A stretch of 43,451 bases of DNA from Paenibacillaceae bacterium (GCA_015057715.1 SVDS01000024.1:1-43451), one strand, 5' to 3'. Numbered from the stretch's first letter, positions 1 to 8,321 are shown. Notes: a model not told the origin generated them from the letters alone. A program made the numbers and translations.

Positions 1-726
1 TTCGGAGTGGCATGCTGTCCGCCCAATATTGCCAGAACCCTTGCTTCCCTTGGTAATTACATATACGCTTCAGATGAGAGTACGATCTACGTCAATCTTT
101 TTATACGAAGCAGAGTGGAATGTCAGCTCTCCGGAGTAGGCATCTGTGTAAGTCAGGAATGCAATTTTCCTGAAAATGGAACGGTCACGCTTTCCATAAA
201 TCCGGAAAAACCAGGAAGCCAGTTTACCCTTGCTGTGCGTATTCCTTCTTACTGCAAGGGATCGGTAATTAAAATCAATGGAAAAGAAGAGACTGGAACC
301 CTGGAAAAAGGGTATCTTTATTTAAAACGAATTTGGGAAATGGGTGATGAGGTTGTTATGGAACTGAATGTCCCGTTCCGATACGTCAGATCCAATCCCA
401 GGGTTCGCCATAATATAGGAAAAGTAAGTCTGATGAAGGGACCGGTGGTTTATTGCCTGGAAGAGGCGGATAATGGAAAATATCTATCCGGGGCGGTTAT
501 CGATACCAGAGTAGAGCCAAAGGAAGAATTTGACCACCAGCTTTTAAGAGGTACCCTGTGCGCCAGATTACAGGGAAGCCGTATTGATTATGAAAAGGCA
601 GGAGATTCTCTATATGGAGAAGAAAAGCCGGTTTATAAAAAATCAGAGTTGAAAGCAATTCCTTACTTTTGCTGGAACAACCGGGGAGAGGGAGAGATGA
701 CTGTCTGGATGAGAGAAAAGGAATAG
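1..726 (+). CDS. GH127 family beta-L-arabinofuranosidase-like protein, C-terminal part (5' truncated by window)
   Basis: The reading frame is open from base 1, so this is the C-terminal 241 residues of a longer protein; the start lies outside the window. The motif ACCPPNIARTLASLGNYIY near the beginning is the signature of glycoside hydrolase family 127 (formerly DUF1680). In the characterised member HypBA1 the paired cysteines are a zinc ligand and the nucleophile; the pair here is encoded at bases 13-18. The remainder, with short strands such as FTLAVRIPSYCKGS, GYLYLKRIWEMGDEV and GPVVYCLEEADN, matches the C-terminal beta-sandwich domains of that family. GH127 enzymes release L-arabinofuranose or related sugars from plant glycans or glycoproteins. 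Substrate specificity cannot be told from this fragment. A strong hairpin terminator follows directly, so this is the last gene of its transcript. Confidence 0.85.
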   Translation, partial: FGVACCPPNIARTLASLGNYIYASDESTIYVNLFIRSRVECQLSGVGICVSQECNFPENGTVTLSINPEKPGSQFTLAVRIPSYCKGSVIKINGKEETGTLEKGYLYLKRIWEMGDEVVMELNVPFRYVRSNPRVRHNIGKVSLMKGPVVYCLEEADNGKYLSGAVIDTRVEPKEEFDHQLLRGTLCARLQGSRIDYEKAGDSLYGEEKPVYKKSELKAIPYFCWNNRGEGEMTVWMREKE

Positions 727-728
727 AA

Positions 729-772
729 GAAAGCCTGGATCACTTTAGTTGACTGATCCAGGCTTTCTTTTT
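729..772. terminator. bidirectional intrinsic terminator
   Basis: A perfect 14-bp stem (729-742 with 754-767, GAAAGCCTGGATCA and its complement) is followed by a T-run on the plus strand and an A-run/T-run on the other side. It separates the convergent GH127 gene and the tryptophan importer operon and can serve both. Confidence 0.9.
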
Positions 773-1544
773 AGTTTCCGCATTCCACGCTGATTTCATT
801 AAACTTCTCAAGAATAAAGTTAATATCCAGGCCATTTTTTTCTTCATCTGCGCAGTCCACAACTGCATTGCCCTGATGCATCATCAGAAGCCTGTTTCCG
901 TAATCCACTGCGTAGCGCAGGTTATGGGTTACCATGATGGTTGTCAGCTGTTTCTCTTTCACGATCTTATCGGTAAGCTGCATGATAATCTCAGCCGTTT
1001 TCGGGTCAAGTGCTGCTGTGTGTTCATCAAGAATCAAAAACTCGATGGGAGTCATGGTTGACATTAAAAGTGCCATGGCCTGTCTCTGACCTCCGGATAA
1101 AACTCCTACCTTTACGTGAAGCTTGTCTTCCAGTCCAAGACCTAATGTATGAAGCTGCTCTTTGTAATAACCAATCCGCTGCTTATTGGTTCCGGGAAGT
1201 AAATTAAAGGGTTTTCCTTTCGTATCAGCCAGTGCCATATTTTCCAGAATGGTCATATTCGGGCAGGTTCCCATGGCGGGGTTCTGATAGACTCTGCCGA
1301 TGCGCCGCTGGCGGCGGTATTCGGGCATGCTGGTGATATCGGTGCCGTTAATGAGTATGGATCCGCTGTCCAAAGGAATGCTGCCGCAGATCAGATTTAA
1401 AAGAGAAGTCTTTCCAGATCCGTTGCTACCCACTACAGAAACAAACTGCTGATCCTTTATGGTTAATCCAAAATTGTGGAACAGACACATTTCATTGACA
1501 GTTCCGTGGTTGTAATATTTATTTATGTTTTTCAGTTCAATCAT
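771..1544 (-). CDS. trpZ: ABC transporter ATP-binding protein, TrpZ-like
   Basis: This is a 257-residue ABC ATPase. It has Walker A GSNGSGKTS (about residues 39-47), a Q-loop region RRIGRVYQNP, the signature LSGGQRQAMAL, Walker B LILDEHTAALDP and the switch histidine in VTHNLRYA. It powers uptake through the permease encoded just upstream; the start ATG overlaps the permease stop by 4 nt (ATGA type), implying translational coupling. The gene order (binding protein, permease, ATPase) together with the Trp-specific T-box upstream matches the trpXYZ importers of Firmicutes. The family assignment as an ABC ATPase is secure. The tryptophan substrate is inferred from the T-box specifier, not from this protein's sequence. 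Confidence 0.85.
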   Translation of the reverse strand: MIELKNINKYYNHGTVNEMCLFHNFGLTIKDQQFVSVVGSNGSGKTSLLNLICGSIPLDSGSILINGTDITSMPEYRRQRRIGRVYQNPAMGTCPNMTILENMALADTKGKPFNLLPGTNKQRIGYYKEQLHTLGLGLEDKLHVKVGVLSGGQRQAMALLMSTMTPIEFLILDEHTAALDPKTAEIIMQLTDKIVKEKQLTTIMVTHNLRYAVDYGNRLLMMHQGNAVVDCADEEKNGLDINFILEKFNEISVECGN

Positions 1545-2419
1545 GCTTTCACCTTCTTTTCCCTGCCGTTGCTCAGTACCAGAATGGCTAAGAACAGAAC
1601 TGATGTGATCAGTTTTAAGTCTGAAGCTTCCATTCCTAAGAAAATTGCAAAAGATACGCAGGCTTTATAAATGATAGAGCCTATAATGACAGCAGTGGTT
1701 GATTTAACAAATCCGATCCGCTTAAAAAGCTTTGTACCGATAATGACATTGGCAAGCCCGATGACGATGGTTCCGGTTCCCATGCTGATTTCAAAGAAGC
1801 CTTTTTGCTGACAGTATACAGAACCTGCCAGAGCTGCCAGGCCATTGGCAATTGCCAGGCCCACAATTTTAACCATCCCTCTGTCTTTCGCCAGGGAAGT
1901 AACAAGTGTTTCGTTATCACCAACTGCCCTTAACAGATATCCGGAGCGGGTTTTTAAGTACTGGTCTAAAATAAATTTTACAACGAAAACGATAACTGCC
2001 AGAATCACAACCACAGTAACGCCGCTTAGTGACGCCGGAAACAGCCTGTTAACCAGGCTGTTTTCAAAAATGGTGCTCACATTGAAAAATGGAACATTGG
2101 CTTTTCCCGCAACTCTTAAATTAACGGAGTACAAAGCAGTCATGACAATAATACCAGACAAAAGATCCCGCACTTTTAATTTTACATGGATAAAACCTGT
2201 GATGCACCCGGCCAGAGCTCCAATGGCAAATGCGATAAACAGGGTTGCCAGAGGATTTATACCGGCTAATATAAGTGTAACGGTAACAGCGCCTCCAAGG
2301 GGAAACGTGCCATCAACGGAAAGATCCGGAAAATCCAGAATCTTATAGGTGATGTATACGCCCAGCGCCATAATGGCATAAACCAGACCTTCTTCCAAAA
2401 CGCCAAGTATAATTGACAT
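1541..2419 (-). CDS. trpY: ABC transporter permease, TrpY-like
   Basis: This 292-residue polytopic membrane protein has about eight hydrophobic segments, beginning with MSIILGVLEEGLVYAIMALG. The block YKILDFPDLSVDGTFPLG is characteristic of the permeases paired with PF04392-type binding proteins (BPD_transp_2-like fold). It should form the membrane channel with the ATPase downstream. It lies 28 nt after the binding-protein gene and overlaps the ATPase gene by 4 nt, so all three genes sit in one T-box-controlled transcript. No truncation or frameshift is visible. Confidence 0.85.
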   Translation of the reverse strand: MSIILGVLEEGLVYAIMALGVYITYKILDFPDLSVDGTFPLGGAVTVTLILAGINPLATLFIAFAIGALAGCITGFIHVKLKVRDLLSGIIVMTALYSVNLRVAGKANVPFFNVSTIFENSLVNRLFPASLSGVTVVVILAVIVFVVKFILDQYLKTRSGYLLRAVGDNETLVTSLAKDRGMVKIVGLAIANGLAALAGSVYCQQKGFFEISMGTGTIVIGLANVIIGTKLFKRIGFVKSTTAVIIGSIIYKACVSFAIFLGMEASDLKLITSVLFLAILVLSNGREKKVKA

Positions 2420-2447
2420 GATTTAACTTCCTCCACTCAGTTTCTTC

Positions 2448-3500
2448 TTATTTTGTTCCTTTTGAAATATCAGTAAACATCTTGGCAGCAGAATCGGTCA
2501 GTTCCTTTGGTAAGGTAATACCAAGTGTATCAGCAACCTTGGAATTTCCGTAAAATGCCGCATCTTTAATTACTTCAAAATTTAATTCGCTTGCTTTGGC
2601 TTCTCCTTTTAATACCTTGGCAGCCATAACACCAGTCTGTTTTCCTAAATCCACATAGTCAAGACCCATTGCTGCAAGGCAGCCGATTTTTACCTGTTCC
2701 ACTTCACTGCCGAATACCGGTATGTTTTTCTTGCCTGCTTTGTCAAGGATAAGTGGGAGAGAGCTGACTACGGTATTATCCGTTAAATTGTTAAGGCAGT
2801 CAACTTTTTCTAAAAGGCTGTCAGTTGCCAGGGAAATATCAGCAGTAGAGGTAACTGCGCCTTCCACGATTTCAAATCCATAATTTGCAGCAGCAGCTTT
2901 GTATTCTTTGATGGCTGTCTCTGAGTTTACTTCGCTTGTGCTGTATAAAATTCCGATTTTCTTTGCATCCGGAAGAATCTTGCGGATCATCTCCAACTGT
3001 TTTTCAACGGGAAGTTTGTCGCTGGTACCGGTTATTTCGCCAACCGGAGTTCCGTCTTCTTTGGCAAGAGCAGCAGCTACCGGATCAGTTACTGCTGTGA
3101 AAATAACAGGAACGTTGACTTTTTTCGCTCCGCCGTAGGCAGCCTGTGCCATAGGAGTTGCAATTGCGCAGATCAGATCGGTCTTCTTTGCAAGGAAATT
3201 GTTTACGATCTGGCTTGCTGTACCACCGTCAGCCTGTGCATTTTCATAGAGGACAGTTAAATTCTTTCCTTCCTCAATCCCTTCTGCGGCAAGTCCCTGT
3301 AAAAAACCTTCCCGGCAGTTGTCGAGAGAGCCGTGCTCTGCGAACTGGGCGATTCCGATGGTATAAGTTCCAGCTCCTTCACTTTTTGCAGATGCTGCAG
3401 AAGTGGTTTCCTGTGTCTTTTCCGGTGCTTTGCCTGAAGCACATCCGGTGAGGGTAGCAGCAAGTGCTGCCAGTAACATGATTTTTACAGATTTTTTCAT
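2448..3500 (-). CDS. trpX: tryptophan ABC transporter substrate-binding lipoprotein, TrpX-like
   Basis: A 350-residue exported lipoprotein: basic N-terminus MKKSVK, a hydrophobic stretch and the lipobox LTGCAS, with Cys at about residue 20 as the lipidated residue. A Ser/Ala/Glu-rich linker follows. The mature part has the features of the ABC_sub_bind family (PF04392): YTIGIAQFAEHGSLDNCREG, VPVIFTAVTDPVAA and GILYSTSEVNSE. Members bind small ligands outside the membrane and deliver them to the permease. The ATG is preceded by AGGAGG about 7 nt upstream. This is the first gene after a T-box leader with a UGG specifier, which points to tryptophan as ligand. The family also contains binding proteins for other ligands, so substrate certainty is moderate. 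Confidence 0.85.
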   Translation of the reverse strand: MKKSVKIMLLAALAATLTGCASGKAPEKTQETTSAASAKSEGAGTYTIGIAQFAEHGSLDNCREGFLQGLAAEGIEEGKNLTVLYENAQADGGTASQIVNNFLAKKTDLICAIATPMAQAAYGGAKKVNVPVIFTAVTDPVAAALAKEDGTPVGEITGTSDKLPVEKQLEMIRKILPDAKKIGILYSTSEVNSETAIKEYKAAAANYGFEIVEGAVTSTADISLATDSLLEKVDCLNNLTDNTVVSSLPLILDKAGKKNIPVFGSEVEQVKIGCLAAMGLDYVDLGKQTGVMAAKVLKGEAKASELNFEVIKDAAFYGNSKVADTLGITLPKELTDSAAKMFTDISKGTK

Positions 3501-3549
3501 AATAATTCCTCCTAGAATTTATTTTAATGATACAAAAGCTTTTTTGCAT

Positions 3550-3811
3550 AAAAAAAGTCCCAAGTATGTTATACACATACTTGAGACGAATCATACAATC
3601 CGCGGTGCCACTCAAATTGGCTTAATATAAGCCCTCTTTTCATATACTAACATATATGCCACATCATATAACGGTTGTGGATTCCGTCAGCCCCTACTTC
3701 CATTCGGTTCAAGGCTGCCCTCAAAAGTCCATTCAGCTATCTGCACTATACCGCACTCACACCACCGGCGGCTCTCTGAAATACTGCTGGGAAAGCTTAC
3801 TCTTCTTTTTC
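3550..3811 (-). promoter_or_regulatory. T-box riboswitch, tryptophan (UGG specifier)
   Basis: On the minus strand the leader shows a Stem I start (CAGAGAGCCGCCGGTGGTG), the specifier-loop context GAATGGACTTTTGAG with the codon TGG at 3729-3731, the conserved T-box AGTGGCACCGCGG around 3598-3613, and a terminator hairpin (3557-3587, arms GTCTCAAGTATG / CATACTTGGGAC) followed by T7. The tRNA-acceptor-pairing tetrad is TGGC, implying discriminator base G, as expected for bacterial tRNA-Trp. Uncharged tRNA-Trp should therefore switch on the downstream ABC importer. The agreement of specifier and discriminator makes the Trp assignment strong. Confidence 0.93.
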
Positions 3812-3834
3812 AACGGTTTCTTTTATTAATCAAT

Positions 3835-3863
3835 ATATTAATGCGTGAAAGGAATATTGTCAA
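3835..3863 (-). promoter_or_regulatory. sigma-A-type promoter of the Trp T-box operon
   Basis: On the minus strand TTGACA (3858-3863) is separated by exactly 17 bp from TAATAT (3835-3840). It lies about 25 nt upstream of the T-box leader. Confidence 0.8.
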
Positions 3864-3942
3864 TAGGTAATTAAAAAAACTTTATTTATTTTTCAGGATC
3901 TGTGATAGAATAAAAAAAAGACATGGGATGGAAGGAGAATTT

Positions 3943-4455
3943 ATGAACAGACTGTTGGTTGTTGTGGATATGCAGAAGGATTTTATAGATGGTTCATTGG
4001 GAACGATAGAGGCGCAGGCAATCGTTGAAAACGTAAAGAAGAAAATCGAAGAATATCAGGCGGCAGGAGACGATGTGATCTTTACTCTTGATACTCATGA
4101 ACATAATTATATGGATACTCAGGAAGGAAAGAACCTTCCAGTGATGCACTGCGTGAAGGGGACCGCCGGCTGGGAGCTTGCTGATGTGTTAAAAGAGATT
4201 CCGGGCAGACGTTTTGAAAAAAACACCTTTGCAAGTACGGATTTAGGAAAATATGCAGCATCAGGCAGTTATGATTCCATAGAGCTCATCGGTCTGTGTA
4301 CCGATATCTGCGTGATTTCCAACGCACTGTTAATCAAAGCATTTCTTCCGGAGACTCCGGTTCTGGTTGATTCTTCCTGCTGTGCGGGAGTCACACCAGA
4401 AAGCCATAAAAATGCGTTGAATTCCATGAAGATGTGCCAGGTTACCATTTTATAA
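3943..4455 (+). CDS. isochorismatase/nicotinamidase-family cysteine hydrolase
   Basis: A 170-residue protein of the isochorismatase-like hydrolase superfamily. The catalytic triad can be read: Asp in LLVVVDMQKDF, Lys in HCVKGTAGWEL and Cys in IGLCTDICVISNALLIKA. The metal-site region DTHEHNY resembles nicotinamidases, and the short length also fits nicotinamidase (PncA-like), which hydrolyses nicotinamide to nicotinate in NAD salvage. Other amidases of the fold cannot be excluded. I chose the ATG at 3943 because AAGGAG (3932-3937) is correctly spaced; an in-frame ATG at 3928 lies upstream of that site. It is a monocistronic gene facing the aro operon convergently and shares its terminator. 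Confidence 0.85.
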   Translation: MNRLLVVVDMQKDFIDGSLGTIEAQAIVENVKKKIEEYQAAGDDVIFTLDTHEHNYMDTQEGKNLPVMHCVKGTAGWELADVLKEIPGRRFEKNTFASTDLGKYAASGSYDSIELIGLCTDICVISNALLIKAFLPETPVLVDSSCCAGVTPESHKNALNSMKMCQVTIL

Positions 4456-4464
4456 ATAAGACTT

Positions 4465-4509
4465 AAAAAGCAAAAAAACAGCTCTGTGCAGCTGCTTTTT
4501 TGCTTTTTT
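4465..4509. terminator. bidirectional terminator
   Basis: An extended hairpin with A-rich left arm, core CAGCT/AGCTG (4479-4483 with 4490-4494) and outer pairs AAAAAGC/GCTTTTT, ending in a T-run on both strands. It lies between convergent genes. Confidence 0.85.
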
Positions 4510-4516
4510 ATTGTAA

Positions 4517-5794
4517 TTATCTGCCCAGGCGTTCTAAGTCATGATAGAAACCGGGGTAGGAGATATTTACGCATTCTGCTCCCTTAATTTCGGTTTCCCC
4601 CTCTGCACATAATCCGGCAACAGCGAAGGTCATGGCAATTCTATGATCCAGCTTACTGTCGATCACGGCTCCATGAAGGGTTCTGCCTCCACGGATAATC
4701 ATTCCATCCTCAGTCTCTGTTACATCGGCTCCCATTGCAGAAAGATTGCGTACCATTACTTCGATCCGGTTGGATTCTTTTACCTTTAATTCCCCTGCAT
4801 CTCTTATTACGGTTTCTCCCTCTGCAAAGCATGCCATGGCAGCTATGACGGGAAGTTCATCAATTAATGTGGGGATGATGGAACCACCTATTTCCGTTCC
4901 GTGAAGAGTACTGGATTTTACAAGAATATCAGCAGTGGGTTCACCGGAATCGGTATTTTTATTAAGCAGTGTGATATCTGCACCCATATCACGGCATACG
5001 GAAAGAATTCCGTCTCTGGTTGGATTGATTCCCACATGCTTTAAAAGTATTTCAGAGCCAGGTACTAAAAGACCTGCTGCAATGAAAAAGGCAGCAGAGG
5101 AGATATCTCCAGGAACGACGATTCTGTTCCCGTACAATTCCTTTGCAGGCCGTATGGTAGCAGTTGTGCCTTCTGCGGAAACATCGGCACCAAAGTATTT
5201 CAGCATGATTTCAGAATGGTTTCTTGATACATAAGGTTCCGTTACCTTTGTCTCGCCATCTGCATAAAGACCTGCCAGAAGTATGGCTGATTTTACCTGG
5301 GCAGAGGCTACCTTGCTGGTATAATGAATGCCGTAAAGCTTCTTTCCGGTAATAACAAGAGGTGCACAGCCATTGCCTTCCAGGCTTCTTATGTCTGCGC
5401 CCATATGTGAGAGCGGATCCATGATCCGTTTCATCGGTCGTTTTTTAATGGATTCATCCCCGGTAAGAGTGACGTCGAAGTCCTGGGCAGCCAGAATGCC
5501 GGATATGAGGCGGGTGGTGGTTCCGCTGTTTCCACAGTCCAGAATTGTATCCGGTTTTTTTAGCCCGAACAGACCGTTTCCGTGGACGATCACAGAGTCC
5601 CCGTTATTTTCAATCCCGATTCCCATTTTTTCAAAGCAGGCAATGGTGGACAGACAGTCAGCGCCCTGTAGAAAATTGGTGATCTCAGTGGTTCCCATTG
5701 CCAGAGAACCGAACATAATACTGCGGTGGGAAATGGATTTATCGCCAGGTATGGATAGTTCTCCCCTGAGAGGGGAGGCTTTTGTAAATTTCAT
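4517..5794 (-). CDS. aroA: 3-phosphoshikimate 1-carboxyvinyltransferase (EPSP synthase)
   Basis: A 425-residue full-length EPSP synthase, transferring enolpyruvyl from PEP to shikimate-3-phosphate. Visible family motifs are the N-terminal PGDKSISHRSIMFGSLA (substrate-binding Lys/Ser/Arg), LDCGNSGTTTRLISG (PEP-binding loop), IKKRPMKRIMDPL, GDISSAAFFIAAG, INPTRDGIL, the catalytic region LIDELPVIAAMACFAEG, KVKESNRI and DHRIAMTFAVAGL. It starts 12 nt after the tyrA stop and is the last gene of the aroF-tyrA-aroA operon. No anomalies are seen. Confidence 0.97.
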   Translation of the reverse strand: MKFTKASPLRGELSIPGDKSISHRSIMFGSLAMGTTEITNFLQGADCLSTIACFEKMGIGIENNGDSVIVHGNGLFGLKKPDTILDCGNSGTTTRLISGILAAQDFDVTLTGDESIKKRPMKRIMDPLSHMGADIRSLEGNGCAPLVITGKKLYGIHYTSKVASAQVKSAILLAGLYADGETKVTEPYVSRNHSEIMLKYFGADVSAEGTTATIRPAKELYGNRIVVPGDISSAAFFIAAGLLVPGSEILLKHVGINPTRDGILSVCRDMGADITLLNKNTDSGEPTADILVKSSTLHGTEIGGSIIPTLIDELPVIAAMACFAEGETVIRDAGELKVKESNRIEVMVRNLSAMGADVTETEDGMIIRGGRTLHGAVIDSKLDHRIAMTFAVAGLCAEGETEIKGAECVNISYPGFYHDLERLGR

Positions 5795-5806
5795 AGGATA
5801 CCTCTC

Positions 5807-6904
5807 TTAATTGGATATTAATTCATAATGATAGCGTTCCAGCTGCTTCCAGGCCTGATCCATGGTTTCTTTGTCGTAAAATGCAATGCGCAGGGTTCCT
5901 TCTCCGTGCTCCCGGTTATGATTGATTCCGATATTACGGATACTGATTCCCTTTGCAGCCAGGATAACAGAAAGGGTGGAAATGGCACCAACTTCATCTG
6001 CCATATCAACGGTAAAGGAGTATTCAGGCGCAATGGGACCGGTTGCTTTTTCAGAAAAAGAATTCCGGTAATCCCTGGAAGTTTCAAACAGCTGGTTAAT
6101 ATAACTGCCATTTTTTTTATTTAATTCACCCAGAATCAGATTTAAGGAAGCGATGTAGCGCTCCAGAATAAGAGAAAGATTCTTATGGTTTGTCATACAG
6201 ATCTGTTCCCACATCTCCGGTGAAGAGGAGGCAATTCGCGTAATATCCTTAAATCCTCCGGCAGCAAGCCGTTTCATAAGTCCCTGCTGGTTGTCAGAGT
6301 CCTTTACTAAGTTTACCAGACTTGAGGCAACGATATGGGGCAGATGACTGATGGCAGCCGTCACAAAATCGTGCTCATGATAATCTAAAACAATGGGGAT
6401 GGAACCGATCATCTCTGCAATATGAACGATACGATTGGTCTGCTCTTTGGTTGTCTGCGCAGTTGGAGTAATGATATAGTAAGCATTTTCCAGCAAATGA
6501 TCCGTAGAATTTTCATAGCCTGTTTTTTCTGAGCCAGCCATTGGGTGGCCGCCCACAAACCAGGACTCCATGCCAAGGCGGATTACGGCTTCGTGGATGT
6601 CGGTTTTGGTGCTCCCCACATCGGTGATGATGGCTCCAGGTTTTAAAAAAGGCTGGATTTTACTTAGATAATCTGCGTTGTATTCCACTGGCGTACAAAG
6701 GAATATAAAGTCACATTCCGAAAGCTCTTCTCCAATACCGTCGAGAATAACATCAACGATGCCTTCTTCTCTGGCTTTGTCAAGTCTGGAACGTGTCCGC
6801 ATATAAGCCATTATTTTTGTATCTGGAGCTTCACGCTTGATCCCCCGGGCAATAGACCCCCCGATCAGACCAAGCCCGATAAAGGCTATGACTTCATCAT
6901 TCAT
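5807..6904 (-). CDS. tyrA: prephenate dehydrogenase with C-terminal ACT domain
   Basis: A 365-residue protein. The N-terminal Rossmann fingerprint IAFIGLGLIGGSIARGIK binds NAD(P). STKTDIHEA and FVGGHPMAGSEKTG are typical TyrA active-site blocks, with the catalytic His in GGHPM. The all-alpha dimerisation part follows (residues about 170-285) and residues about 295-365 (YSFTVDMADEVGAISTLSVI) form an ACT domain, a probable tyrosine feedback sensor. The enzyme converts prephenate to 4-hydroxyphenylpyruvate. Its start overlaps the aroF end by 8 nt. Prephenate versus arogenate specificity cannot be settled by eye. Confidence 0.95.
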   Translation of the reverse strand: MNDEVIAFIGLGLIGGSIARGIKREAPDTKIMAYMRTRSRLDKAREEGIVDVILDGIGEELSECDFIFLCTPVEYNADYLSKIQPFLKPGAIITDVGSTKTDIHEAVIRLGMESWFVGGHPMAGSEKTGYENSTDHLLENAYYIITPTAQTTKEQTNRIVHIAEMIGSIPIVLDYHEHDFVTAAISHLPHIVASSLVNLVKDSDNQQGLMKRLAAGGFKDITRIASSSPEMWEQICMTNHKNLSLILERYIASLNLILGELNKKNGSYINQLFETSRDYRNSFSEKATGPIAPEYSFTVDMADEVGAISTLSVILAAKGISIRNIGINHNREHGEGTLRIAFYDKETMDQAWKQLERYHYELISN

Positions 6905-7916
6905 TGAAAACCCTCCCTGAAAGTTTTGCGTATGGCTGTAACTGCTCTGTCAATTGTTCAAACTGCTCAAAGGTGAGAGACTGAGGACCATCAGATAATG
7001 CACAGGAAGGACAGGGATGAACTTCCACAATCAGACCGTCTGCACCAACTGCAAGAGCTGCCTTGGAGATGGGCTCAATGTAAGCACGTACACCAGTGGC
7101 ATGACTGGGATCCACAATAATTGGAAGATGGCTCTTAGACCGGATTACGGGAATTGCGCTGATATCCAGGGTGTTTCTGGTTGCAGTTTCATATGTGCGG
7201 ATTCCTCTTTCACAAAGAACAATATTGGGATTGCCTTCGGAAGCGATGTATTCTGCTGCATTTAACCACTCGTCAATGGTAGCGCAGAGACCTCTTTTTA
7301 AGAGAACAGGTATTCCTGCTTTTCCTGCTTCTTTTAAAAGCTCAAAATTCTGCATGTTTCTTGCACCGATCTGGATCATATCAACGTATTTTACAGCAGT
7401 TTCCAGTGCCCTTAAACTGGTCACCTCACAAACTACATTCAGTCCGGTCGCCTCTCTGGCTTCTTTCATGTATTGTAACCCTTCTTCTTCCAGACCCTGA
7501 AATGCGTAGGGGGAAGTTCTTGGCTTGTAAGCGCCTCCTCTTAAGAACTGTGCTCCGGCTTTTTTTACTGCATAGGCTGTTTCTAAAAGCATGTCATGGT
7601 TTTCAATGGCACAGGGACCGGCCATCATGGTAAGGTATCCTGGGCCGATTTTGGCATTGCCCACTGTAATAACAGAATCTTCCGGGTGAAACTTCTTATT
7701 TACTACCTTGTAGCTTTCAGTTACCGCAACGATTTTATCCACACCATCCATCATCTCAATATTAGCACCCTGAAGTTTCGTTTTATCCCCTACAACACCT
7801 ACTATGGTTACTTCCGTTCCCTCTGATAAATGAGCGGTCAGGCCGTTGGATTCAATTAAGTGCTTTACTTTACTTACAGCCTCTGCAGAAGCGTTTGGTT
7901 TCATAATAATAATCAT
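6897..7916 (-). CDS. aroF: 3-deoxy-7-phosphoheptulonate (DAHP) synthase, type I-beta with N-terminal ferredoxin-like domain
   Basis: A 339-residue protein of the Thermotoga/Bacillus type. An N-terminal regulatory ferredoxin-like domain (MIIIMKPNASAEAVSKV through about residue 70) is followed by a TIM-barrel with TMMAGPCAIENHDMLLETA, FLRGGAYKPRTSPYAFQG, LLKRGLCATIDEWLNAAEYI, ERGIRTYE and the metal/substrate region IVDPSHATGVR. It condenses PEP and erythrose-4-phosphate, the first step of the shikimate pathway. It is the first gene of the operon behind a near-consensus promoter with a short leader. I see no T-box or attenuator, so control probably comes from allostery (N-terminal domain) or a repressor. 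ATG at 7904 is an alternative start; 7916 fits the AGAGG upstream better. Confidence 0.96.
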   Translation of the reverse strand: MIIIMKPNASAEAVSKVKHLIESNGLTAHLSEGTEVTIVGVVGDKTKLQGANIEMMDGVDKIVAVTESYKVVNKKFHPEDSVITVGNAKIGPGYLTMMAGPCAIENHDMLLETAYAVKKAGAQFLRGGAYKPRTSPYAFQGLEEEGLQYMKEAREATGLNVVCEVTSLRALETAVKYVDMIQIGARNMQNFELLKEAGKAGIPVLLKRGLCATIDEWLNAAEYIASEGNPNIVLCERGIRTYETATRNTLDISAIPVIRSKSHLPIIVDPSHATGVRAYIEPISKAALAVGADGLIVEVHPCPSCALSDGPQSLTFEQFEQLTEQLQPYAKLSGRVFNE

Positions 7917-7954
7917 ATCTCTTTTTCCTCTTTTCTTACAAATGATTAATCCCC

Positions 7955-7983
7955 ATTGTAATGGATAGCGGGGAAGTTGTCAA
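7955..7983 (-). promoter_or_regulatory. promoter of the aroF-tyrA-aroA operon
   Basis: On the minus strand TTGACA (7978-7983), a 17-bp spacer, then TACAAT (7955-7960), about 40 nt before the aroF start. Just upstream of the -35 lies a perfect inverted repeat TTAAAGT-n5-ACTTTAA (7996-8002/8008-8014) that could bind a regulator. Confidence 0.8.
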
Positions 7984-8321
7984 CGCTTTTATACGTTAAA
8001 GTTTAACACTTTAAAGTAAATTATAAATTTAAAACTTTTCAGAGGCAATTTTGCACAGTGAAAAAGGGAAAGATCTAGACTTATTATGATAAATTTTCCT
8101 AAAGATTATAAGAATTATTAGTGAAGCCGTCAAAAATGATCTCCTGATACACGGACATTTTTGTATAAATAGCAGTTATGTGCCAGGATGATGTTAAAAA
8201 AAGTTACATCAAACATGGAAAATGCCATGTAATTTTCCAAGGAAATCATTTAATATAGAGATAAAACAAATCAAAAATGTATTTATTTGTGCACCAACTG
8301 GGGCAGTAAAGGGATAAGACA
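7984..8321. promoter_or_regulatory. divergent control region between aro operon and the 8322 cassette, with stacked GGAAAA/TTTTCC palindromes
   Basis: This gene-free, A+T-rich stretch holds the inverted repeat TTAAAGT-n5-ACTTTAA (7996-8014). Nearer the plus-strand gene it holds GGAAAAT (8217-8223) paired with ATTTTCC (8232-8238), the latter paired again with GGAAA at 8241-8245; an overlapping CATGG/CCATG repeat lies at 8214-8229. A possible -10 TAATAT sits at 8251-8256 with no good -35, which would fit an activator-dependent promoter. No ORF with a ribosome binding site is seen here. Confidence 0.5.

Noticed and set aside
3379-3630. Short ORFs across the Trp T-box leader and the lipoprotein start
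   Set aside because: They overlap the conserved T-box and terminator structure and the real lipoprotein gene; no ribosome binding site.
7979-7994. Possible catabolite-response (cre) site near TGTCAACGCTTTTATA
   Set aside because: Too many departures from the cre consensus, and the first bases are the -35 of the aro promoter.
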